A stretch of DNA of 64,000 nucleotides from Clostridiales bacterium (GTDB lineage Bacteria > Bacillota > Clostridia > Oscillospirales > Oscillospiraceae). The notes beneath the pieces were generated by a model. It was not told the DNA's origin and ran no database searches. It worked only from the letters and a program-made list of their open reading frames with translations. Numbering within the stretch: position 1 is the stretch's first letter; each line of letters opens with the position of its first letter. The stretch lies in assembly GCA_004555205.1 (NCBI GenBank), contig SFIY01000007.1, positions 1 to 64,000 on the forward strand. Reading direction: 5' to 3'. Made by a program: the position numbers and the translations under genes. This document shows positions 35,120 to 41,215 of the stretch, piece after piece.

Positions 35120-36526
35120 TTATACCTGTTTTTCAAAATAATAGAAGGTATCATCCTCACCGCTGCGGCGCATACAAGAGGAAAGCATCCGGTAGGACGC
35201 CTTATTTTCCTTATAGCATTTTGCCTTCACGCAGGTCAGTCCCAAGCGGTACAGCGCCCATTCCGCCACGGCGGCAAAGGCCTCTGTGCCGTAGCCGTTT
35301 CCGGCCCACTGCGGCGCAATGCGGCAGCCCAATTCCGCGCCGCCGCGCCAATCCGGCGCATAGAGCACCGCTTCACCGATACATTTTCCCTGCAAACGCA
35401 CCGCAAAATTCACCGCGCGGCGCGCCGCAAAGTCCTCACGCACCACCTGCAAAAAATAGTCCTCCGTCAGCTCGCCCTGCAGGTCCTTTCGATAATCGTA
35501 GCCCCACCAGCGGTTTCGTTCATCGTCCAGGCACAAGGCGTTATACGCCGACCTGTCTCCCTCCCGCAGGCCATCCAGAGTCAGGCGCTCTGTCCGGAGC
35601 TTCGGCTGGCGCTGCAGGCGGTCCAGCTCGCTCTCCACCACGAAGCACAGCTTGCTGCCGAGCTGTGTCGGCAGATACTGCAATTTGGAGGTTCGCAGGC
35701 CCTTATCTCCGGCGTCATCCTCGCGGTTGACCCACCGCAGCTCCGGGCAGTGCTCCATCATCTCCGTTACAAACGACTGCACCATGGCCGGATACACACC
35801 GGCATAGGAGTACAGTGCCTTTTCCACATGGACGATCAGGGTTTCACCGCAGATTTCGCCAAGGCTCAGTGCCGCCAACCGTCCCTCCACCAGCAAGCCG
35901 CCGGCGCAGAAGCAGCCGGTATCCAGCAGCGTAACCAGCTCCTTGGCAAGGGACAGCTCACGCCGCGCACCGGCGCTGTCCTTTTGAAACTCCGCCTCAT
36001 AGTCTGCCCAAAATTGCTCGATCAGCGGCTTGTCCTCTGCCTGCAGCGGTATATACCGGGCGGTGGGATATTCCCTGCGGAATTTGTTGATATGGTTGCG
36101 CTGTCCGCTGTAATGGCGGCCGGCAAAGTGCTTCAGGTCCTCGGCACGGTAGAGATAGTCCTTCCATGTGCGTTCATTGACAAAATGAAAGCGCGGATAC
36201 CGCTGCAGCAGCACGCCGGCCTTCTCCTCCGGCACCACTGACAACACCGGGCGGCTGCCTGTTGCGGTGCACCAGTTTTCAATGGCTGTCAGCGCCGCCT
36301 CCACATCGCCGTCTGCACCGGCCACGGGATAGTCAAACTGATAGCGGCCGTTGATGTTGTTGCGCACGATCAGACAGCCTGCCGCCTCCGCAAAGGCCGG
36401 ATGGAGCTGATCGCGCCACATCACCTTGATACCGGCACTGTATTCGCACAGGCGGTAGGTGCCGTTTTTGTAATATTCACGCAATTTTGCCGCATGGAGC
36501 GGCATTACAGGTTCAAAGGTCAACAT
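35120..36526 (-). CDS. two-domain protein: DUF2156 acyl/aminoacyl-transferase-like plus GNAT acetyltransferase
   Basis: Of 468 residues, the first about 300 match the DUF2156 fold (related to the C-terminal domain of MprF/LPG synthase); RTWKDYLYRAEDLKHFAGRHYSGQRNHINKFRREYP is its typical core. The last about 160 (from LRTERLTLDGLREGD) are a RimJ/RimL-like GNAT domain with the acetyl-CoA loop QWAGNGYGTEAF and the tail NKASYRMLSSCMRRSG. The substrate is unknown; DUF2156 domains use charged tRNA or acyl donors. The ribosome site is weak (AAGAG). It is ten bases upstream of the LysR stop, tail to head on the same strand. Confidence 0.82.
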   Translation of the reverse strand: MLTFEPVMPLHAAKLREYYKNGTYRLCEYSAGIKVMWRDQLHPAFAEAAGCLIVRNNINGRYQFDYPVAGADGDVEAALTAIENWCTATGSRPVLSVVPEEKAGVLLQRYPRFHFVNERTWKDYLYRAEDLKHFAGRHYSGQRNHINKFRREYPTARYIPLQAEDKPLIEQFWADYEAEFQKDSAGARRELSLAKELVTLLDTGCFCAGGLLVEGRLAALSLGEICGETLIVHVEKALYSYAGVYPAMVQSFVTEMMEHCPELRWVNREDDAGDKGLRTSKLQYLPTQLGSKLCFVVESELDRLQRQPKLRTERLTLDGLREGDRSAYNALCLDDERNRWWGYDYRKDLQGELTEDYFLQVVREDFAARRAVNFAVRLQGKCIGEAVLYAPDWRGGAELGCRIAPQWAGNGYGTEAFAAVAEWALYRLGLTCVKAKCYKENKASYRMLSSCMRRSGEDDTFYYFEKQV

Positions 36527-36536
36527 TGTCTCTTTT

Positions 36537-37409
36537 TCACATCTTTTCTATCATGTCCCGGGCTGCGGCAATAAATTTACGGGCCAGAGGACGCAATTCT
36601 TTTCTCGGTCTTGCCGCAATGCCCAATTCGCGCACGGCAGGCGGGTCCATCGGCACGGCCTGCACATTGTCCTTACGGCCCTTCATCACCAGCTCGGACA
36701 AAATACTCACGCCCAAGCCGTGCTCCACCATGGAGATAATCACGCTGTCACTGACCTGCGTGGTACGCACCAGCGGCATCACGCCGTGTCGGTTGAGCAC
36801 ACGCATGATGTCCAGATCAAACCCCATGGACGGCATCAAAAACTCCTGCCCGTCAAAACCGTACACAGGAAAGGTTTCCCGCCCCTGCATATCATAATCC
36901 GGCGGCAAAATCGCCACAAGCCGATCGTTGCGCAGATAGGTCCACTCCAGCGTCTGTCCCTCCTGCCGGCTGGCAAAGCACATATCCGCCTTGTCCTCCC
37001 GCACCCAGCGATAGACCTCCTCCACGCTGCCCATCTGAATATCCACATTGACGCCCGGATGGTCATGGCGAAATTGCTGGATCACCTCCGGCAGCCAGTG
37101 TACGGCAACGCTGGCATAGGCCGCCACGCGAATGGTTTCCTCTTTATCGGCGTTAATCATGCGGATCTCCCGCTCCAGCAGCTCACCGGCGGCAAGACAA
37201 TCACGCACCAGCGGAAAAATCCGCTCACCGGCCGCCGTCAAACGCACACCGGCCCGGCCGCGCACCAGCACGGGAAAACCAAAATCCTTTTCCAGACTGT
37301 TCATCATATGGGTCAGCCCCGACTGGGTATAGCCCAGCACCTCTGAGGCTCGCGTAAAGCTGCCCATCTCCACCGCCGTTGCCAGCGCCTCCAGCTTTTT
37401 TGTATCCAT
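36537..37409 (-). CDS. LysR-family transcriptional regulator
   Basis: Regulator of 290 residues: winged helix-turn-helix at about 1-60 (LEALATAVEMGSFTRASEVLGYTQSGLTHMMNSLEKDFGFPVLVRG) and a LysR substrate domain. GGAGA precedes ATG 37409. No divergent gene starts close by (the next plus-strand gene begins at 37803), so its target is unclear; the downstream DUF2156-GNAT gene shares its strand and may be co-transcribed. Confidence 0.92.
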   Translation of the reverse strand: MDTKKLEALATAVEMGSFTRASEVLGYTQSGLTHMMNSLEKDFGFPVLVRGRAGVRLTAAGERIFPLVRDCLAAGELLEREIRMINADKEETIRVAAYASVAVHWLPEVIQQFRHDHPGVNVDIQMGSVEEVYRWVREDKADMCFASRQEGQTLEWTYLRNDRLVAILPPDYDMQGRETFPVYGFDGQEFLMPSMGFDLDIMRVLNRHGVMPLVRTTQVSDSVIISMVEHGLGVSILSELVMKGRKDNVQAVPMDPPAVRELGIAARPRKELRPLARKFIAAARDMIEKM

Positions 37410-37603
37410 GAGATTTTCTCCATTATGAGATTATTTCATGTTTTTATTATACCAGTTTTGTCAACAAATAGCAAGTTCCATGTTTTCCGTCATTTTTTAT
37501 GACATTAAATCAAATATTTATCTATGACATTTTCTAATATATCCATGAAATTCTGTCGCTTTACAAAAAGATGCGCATATTGTACTGTATGTATAGTAAA
37601 TCC

Positions 37604-37759
37604 TACGACATGAATTGCTTTTCCTTTCTATCCTCAAATCGGTTTACGGCTGCACAGTTACCTGTGCAGCCGTAAGCGTTACAGAAAAGGCTCCCTCCTC
37701 AAATTGTGCCTCTTGTTCATCAGTAGGATAAATTGCCGACCTATGTCGGCAATTTTTTT
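37604..37759 (+). ncRNA. candidate structured RNA ending in an intrinsic terminator
   Basis: No gene lies between LysR and 37803. A TATAGT at 37592-37597 could start transcription at about 37604 (no good -35). The segment then holds TATCCT (about 37629-37634), a perfect 14-bp hairpin (37644-37657 / 37662-37675, loop TTAC), AGGATA (about 37725-37730) able to pair with TATCCT, and a terminator at 37731-37759. It may be a small RNA or a terminator-controlled leader of the 37803 gene. No known riboswitch motif is recognised. Confidence 0.3.
37731..37759 (+). terminator. intrinsic terminator 44 bases before the C26 gene
   Basis: Stem AATTGCCGAC / GTCGGCAATT with loop CTAT and a run of seven Ts on the plus strand. 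No annotated plus-strand gene precedes it, so it must end a non-coding transcript or act as an attenuator. Confidence 0.75.
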
Positions 37760-37802
37760 GCCCCTTTGCGCATAGATTGTCAGCAGAAAAGGAGGATGCG
37801 CC

Positions 37803-38390
37803 ATGTCTGCTGTTGTTTTTCTCTGGGGTAACGAGAGTCTGTACGAAAATTACCGCGCCGCACTGCACAGTGTCGGCTGTGAGGTCTGTCAATCCCACGA
37901 CCCGGCAGAAAGCCGCCGCTGCACCGGATTGCTGCTGCCCGGCGGCGGTGATATTTTTGCTCAGCTTGACGGGGAGGAGCATTTGCTGATACAATCCTTT
38001 GTAGACACGGGACGTCCCATCTTCGCCATCTGCCGCGGCATGCAGGCGGTGAATGTATGGTTCGGCGGCACACTGCACAATTTTATCCCCGGCCACCAAT
38101 TGCCGCAAGGTGACATGATCCATTCTACACGCGCCGCTGATTTGATGGAAAGGCTGCTGGGCAGCGCACCTGCCGTCACCAGCAATCATCACCAGGCCAT
38201 TGCCGAACTCGGCCATGACCTTACGGCGATACAGTGGGCCCATGACGGTACCGTCGAAGCGGTACGCCACAATTTCCTGCCCATTTGGGGCGTACAATGG
38301 CATCCGGAACGGCAGAGCTATGCCATGCGGCGCGGCGACGCGGCAGATGCCGCACCGCTGTTCGACTATTTCCGATCGCAAATGAGGTGA
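37803..38390 (+). CDS. class I glutamine amidotransferase-like peptidase C26 (PuuD-like)
   Basis: Compact protein of 195 residues with the catalytic triad of the gamma-glutamyl hydrolase group: nucleophile Cys in FAICRGMQAVNV (about residue 79) and His-Glu in GVQWHPE (about 161-163). SNHHQAI is also typical. Family members cleave gamma-glutamyl-GABA or related amides. It is shorter than E. coli PuuD (about 250), so the substrate is open. AAAGGAGG precedes ATG 37803. It ends five bases before the Smr gene. Confidence 0.85.
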   Translation: MSAVVFLWGNESLYENYRAALHSVGCEVCQSHDPAESRRCTGLLLPGGGDIFAQLDGEEHLLIQSFVDTGRPIFAICRGMQAVNVWFGGTLHNFIPGHQLPQGDMIHSTRAADLMERLLGSAPAVTSNHHQAIAELGHDLTAIQWAHDGTVEAVRHNFLPIWGVQWHPERQSYAMRRGDAADAAPLFDYFRSQMR

Positions 38391-38394
38391 GTGT

Positions 38395-38739
38395 ATGAAG
38401 CACATCCGTGAAATCAACCTGGAATTAGGCCGTCCCACGGCGGACGAGGCATTGCGCCGGCTGAAGGGCGAGCTGTGGGCCGCCAAAACCATGCGCGCGC
38501 CTGTATTGAAAATCATCCACGGCTACGGTTCCTCCGGTAAAGGCGGACGGATCCGCACCGCCTGCCGGTCATATCTGCGTCAGGCCCGGGCGTCCGGTCA
38601 GGTGCGCGATGTGATTTGCGGTGAGGACTTCTCCCTTTTCAGCGAAGCCACACGTCAGGCTTTTTGCGTATGCGATGCGCTGCGCCGGGACCGCGATCTG
38701 GATAATGACAATAACGGCGTCACTTTTGTCATTTTGTGA
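38395..38739 (+). CDS. Smr-domain protein
   Basis: Stand-alone Smr domain of 114 residues, related to the MutS2 C-terminus. EINLELGRPTADEALRRLKGEL and the loop KIIHGYGSSGKGGRIR (family HGxG) are diagnostic. Smr domains nick branched DNA or cleave RNA on stalled ribosomes. It is in tandem with the C26 gene, with GTGAGTGT just before ATG 38395, and is followed by the tRNA promoter. Confidence 0.85.
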   Translation: MKHIREINLELGRPTADEALRRLKGELWAAKTMRAPVLKIIHGYGSSGKGGRIRTACRSYLRQARASGQVRDVICGEDFSLFSEATRQAFCVCDALRRDRDLDNDNNGVTFVIL

Positions 38740-38772
38740 ATAGAAAAGATTTTACTTTTTTGATATTTTTCC

Positions 38773-38802
38773 TTGACATATGACACACGCGTATGTTAAT
38801 AT
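38773..38802 (+). promoter_or_regulatory. promoter of the tRNA cluster
   Basis: TTGACA (38773-38778), 18 bases and TAATAT (38797-38802), with TG one base upstream of the -10 (extended -10). The first tRNA begins 34 bases later. Confidence 0.7.
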
Positions 38803-38835
38803 ATCAAAGCTGACGATTTACCGCGGAGGGCAAAT

Positions 38836-38910
38836 GCGGGTGTAGCACAATGGCCAGGGCACCAGCCTTCCAAGCTGGGGATGCGGGTTCGATTCCCGTC
38901 ACCCGCTCCA
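38836..38910 (+). tRNA. tRNA-Gly(TCC)
   Basis: 75 nt with encoded CCA. Acceptor GCGGGTG, anticodon loop CTTCCAA (TCC), T-loop GGTTCGATTCC. First of five tRNA genes in a row. Confidence 0.95.
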
Positions 38911-38921
38911 ACTGTCATTAT

Positions 38922-38998
<77 letters not shown>

Positions 38999-39047
38999 CT
39001 TTTTAAAGGAGCGTAGATCAGCGTTTTCCCTTGCGGCTGTATATGTG

Positions 39048-39124
39048 GTGGGTATAGCTCAGTTGGTTAGAGCACCGGATTGTGGTTCCGGGTGTCGAGG
39101 GTTCGAGTCCCTTTACCCACCCCA
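39048..39124 (+). tRNA. tRNA-His(GTG)
   Basis: 77 nt with encoded CCA. Acceptor GTGGGTA preceded by a G usable as G-1, anticodon loop TTGTGGT (GTG), discriminator C, as expected for histidine. Confidence 0.95.
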
Positions 39125-39130
39125 CACTAA

Positions 39131-39162
39131 ATCAGGGATTGGGAGCGATCCCAATCCCTGAT
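39131..39162 (+). repeat. hairpin between tRNA-His and tRNA-Gln
   Basis: Fourteen-bp perfect stem ATCAGGGATTGGGA / TCCCAATCCCTGAT with loop GCGA, followed by the weak tail AATCTTTCC. It may be a leaky terminator or a processing signal within the tRNA transcript. Confidence 0.55.
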
Positions 39163-39175
39163 AATCTTTCCACAC

Positions 39176-39250
39176 AGGGGTGTAGCCAAGTGGTAAGGCA
39201 AGGGACTTTGACTCCCTCATCCGCTGGTTCGAGTCCAGCCATCCCTGCCA
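39176..39250 (+). tRNA. tRNA-Gln(TTG)
   Basis: 75 nt with encoded CCA. Acceptor AGGGGTG pairs with CATCCCT, anticodon loop CTTTGAC (TTG), T-arm CTGGTTCGAGTCCAG. Confidence 0.93.
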
Positions 39251-39287
39251 AGTCAATTCGGATGGCCCCATCCTTTGTATATAACCC

Positions 39288-39363
39288 GCTCCGTTAGCTC
39301 AGTAGGTAGAGCACCTGCCTTTTAAGCAGGGTGTCCGGGGTTCGAATCCCCGACGGGGCACCA
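39288..39363 (+). tRNA. tRNA-Lys(TTT)
   Basis: 76 nt with encoded CCA. Acceptor GCTCCGT / ACGGGGC, anticodon loop CTTTTAA (TTT). Last gene of the tRNA cluster. Confidence 0.95.
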
Positions 39364-39364
39364 A

Positions 39365-39412
39365 AAAAGAAAACCTTGTAATCTCAACGGTTACAGGGTT
39401 TTCTTTTGTTTT
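39365..39412 (+). terminator. terminator of the tRNA cluster
   Basis: AAAAGAAAACC and TTGTAA pair with TTACA and GGGTTTTCTTTT; the 3' side continues GTTTTC. Directly after tRNA-Lys. Confidence 0.75.
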
Positions 39413-39513
39413 CAGCAGTTTAGAGATTTTGCACATTGCAAAATAGGATGGATTTACGATGCTTTTTTTCGCCGTACTGCGCATTTTGCAATGAAACCGG
39501 GAATAAAACGCAT

Positions 39514-39558
39514 GCAATCAAAAGACGGTGCCCGAATTGGGCACCGTCTTTTGATTGC
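39514..39558 (-). terminator. terminator of the holin/amidase pair
   Basis: Twenty-bp perfect stem (39514-39533 / 39539-39558) with a five-base loop. The distal side of the core stem is TTTTGATTGC on the minus strand. It begins immediately past the amidase stop. Confidence 0.7.
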
Positions 39559-40239
39559 TTACTTCCCTGCCACCACAAAGCCGTTAAAACCGGCTTTCTT
39601 CAGCTTATCCAGCATAGCATTCGCATTTGCCTTGACGCTGTAGGCGCCTACCTGCACACGGTAGATGGTGTTGGCGGTAGGTGCAGGAGTGGCGACAGCC
39701 TTAGCCGCTGCAGGCGCCTTGTAGGACACGCCAAAGTAATCGCAGATGCCCTTGCAGATCGCCTCTGCAATATCCTCCACATGCTCGATAATCCACTTGG
39801 CAACGATGGCCACATCATGGAACTCACTCTCGATGTACACACAGGGCGCGGCGGTGTACTTCACTTCATACAGCTCGGCGTCGACGCTGATGTTCTCGCT
39901 TGCGCCGGGCGTGACGGGCGCCAGAAAACGGAACACCTTTTTGGCGCACTTGTAGCCCTTGCCGCTGTTGTCGTAGGTAAAGATCCGCGTGCCGCTCACC
40001 TTTTTGTTGTAGGCGTTGGTGTGCAGCGGCACATGGAGGTCAGCGCCCCAATCGTTGGACTCTCTTACACGCGCCTGCATGGAGTCGGTCTTGTTGTTCT
40101 TCACCGCAAAGCCGCAGCGCTTGAGCGCCTTCTCCAGCGCGTCGGCAATGCGTCGGCACTGGACCGCCTCGTTGGTGCTGCCGTAGGCATACTTATTGGC
40201 GGTCTGATCGGACGGGGACAGATAAATCTTATACGCCAT
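39559..40239 (-). CDS. N-acetylmuramoyl-L-alanine amidase with SPOR domain (phage-type endolysin)
   Basis: Peptidoglycan amidase of 226 residues. The Amidase_3 fold covers about 1-165: first zinc ligand region YAYGSTNEAVQC, HVPLHTNAYN with the zinc His, and a catalytic Glu in VYIESEFHD. It ends in a SPOR domain (TIYRVQVGAYSVKANANAMLDKLKKAGFNGFVV) that binds denuded glycan. There is no signal peptide, so release needs the neighbouring holin. ATG 40239 has AAAGG nine bases upstream and lies one base past the holin stop. Confidence 0.85.
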   Translation of the reverse strand: MAYKIYLSPSDQTANKYAYGSTNEAVQCRRIADALEKALKRCGFAVKNNKTDSMQARVRESNDWGADLHVPLHTNAYNKKVSGTRIFTYDNSGKGYKCAKKVFRFLAPVTPGASENISVDAELYEVKYTAAPCVYIESEFHDVAIVAKWIIEHVEDIAEAICKGICDYFGVSYKAPAAAKAVATPAPTANTIYRVQVGAYSVKANANAMLDKLKKAGFNGFVVAGK

Positions 40240-40240
40240 C

Positions 40241-40510
40241 TCACTCATCCTTTCTGTTAATCAGATTCTTGAACAATTCGTACAAACCGGTAGATGCCAA
40301 GCCGCTGAACAGACCGCCCAGCAGCACCTCAGGGGTAAAGGCAAATGCGTTGACCCACACATTCAGCGCAATGCCGAGCAGACCCATCACCAGGGGAATG
40401 AAGCGGTTCACCTTCTCGGTTGTGACTACATTTTTCAGGATGTAGCCGATGCACAGGCAGATGCCGACTACGATCAGCACGATGTAGTCCTGCAAAAATT
40501 CGATGTTCAT
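40241..40510 (-). CDS. phage-type holin
   Basis: Small membrane protein of 89 residues with an N-terminal helix (YIVLIVVGICLCIGYIL), two more hydrophobic segments (FIPLVMGLLGIALNVWVNAF, LLGGLFSGLASTGLYELF) and a charged tail NLINRKDE. This is the usual shape of holins encoded before an amidase endolysin. GAGGT precedes ATG 40510. No capsid, tail or packaging genes follow, so it is a lone lysis cassette or remnant. Confidence 0.75.
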   Translation of the reverse strand: MNIEFLQDYIVLIVVGICLCIGYILKNVVTTEKVNRFIPLVMGLLGIALNVWVNAFAFTPEVLLGGLFSGLASTGLYELFKNLINRKDE

Positions 40511-40759
40511 AAGTACCTCACTTTCTCCAACTGTCACCCGTTGGCGGCTGTTTTTACACAGTATTTTTTATGGCAGCCTTATATGTGCTGCCGTCGCTGC
40601 CGTCGCTGTCCGCCGCCGTATTTTGCCGTTTACCGGGCGGCTGCGGCGCTTTGGAGCTGCGCATTTCGCTCACGCGCCGCATATCATTCGGACCGTCGCT
40701 CCTCCTTTCACCTCTGCCCCGCCCGTCCGGGTTTGTTGACTTCATCAGGTCAACACCGC

Positions 40760-41135
40760 CTATGTTTGACCCTCTTCGGAAATTTTGTTGATGAACAAAT
40801 TCCCTTCCAGGGCTTTGTATGCCTTGTACTCATAAATAAAGTCCTCAAGCTCGTATTGTCGGATCGTTTTTCCTCGCGGTGGCGATAGTAGGTATGCAGC
40901 ATGTTGTGCCGCAATAGGCGTTTTCGACCGTCATGGTGATGCTCTTCTCTCCGGATTTCATCACACCGCATGTCCCCATAGCGCCGCTGCCGGTTTCCGC
41001 TCCGCCGCTACTGGCATAGCTTTTCGCTGAGCTGCCTGTGCCGGGCATTGCGGAAGACTCCGCCTTCACCTTACTGTCATCCGCTACATAAATGCCCTTA
41101 CCGGCAAGACAGCAAAAAATTATGGCTCTCGGCAA
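40760..41135 (-). pseudogene. decayed reading frame, unknown protein
   Basis: Two minus-strand frames look like parts of one protein. The 5' part (41135 to about 40930) encodes a Ser/Gly-rich stretch ending GEKSITMTVENAYCGTTCC. The 3' part, in another frame (about 40930 to the TAG at 40760), encodes PRGKTIRQYELEDFIYEYKAYKALEGNLFINKISEEGQT with protein-like composition but no start codon. A frameshift near 40900-40930 would join them. The protein is not recognised; its place beside a holin/amidase pair suggests prophage decay. Confidence 0.35.
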
Positions 41136-41140
41136 AATTC

Positions 41141-41188
41141 ACAGCAGGAGAGCGGCAGCGATTTACATCGCTGCCGCTCTCCTGCTGT
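41141..41188 (-). terminator. 22-bp hairpin after the GH65/beta-PGM gene
   Basis: Perfect 22-bp stem (41141-41162 / 41167-41188) with loop TTAC, followed on the minus strand by GAATTTTG. It lies 28 bases past the stop of the fusion gene and most likely ends the maltose operon. Confidence 0.65.
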
Positions 41189-41215
41189 ATGATATGAGGT
41201 ACACCTGTTTATAGC

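Larger units (their letters stand above)
40511..41215. other. gene-poor stretch between the holin and the maltose operon
   Basis: Apart from the decayed frame at 40760-41135 and the hairpin at 41141-41188, I find no supported gene. A 63-residue minus-strand frame at 40554-40745 is Ser/Asp/Lys-rich and low in complexity, and its start has no ribosome site. Confidence 0.4.

Noticed and set aside
37644..38516. 290-codon minus-strand frame opposite the C26 and Smr genes
   Set aside because: Antisense to two genes with clear catalytic motifs; it starts and ends in intergenic hairpins.
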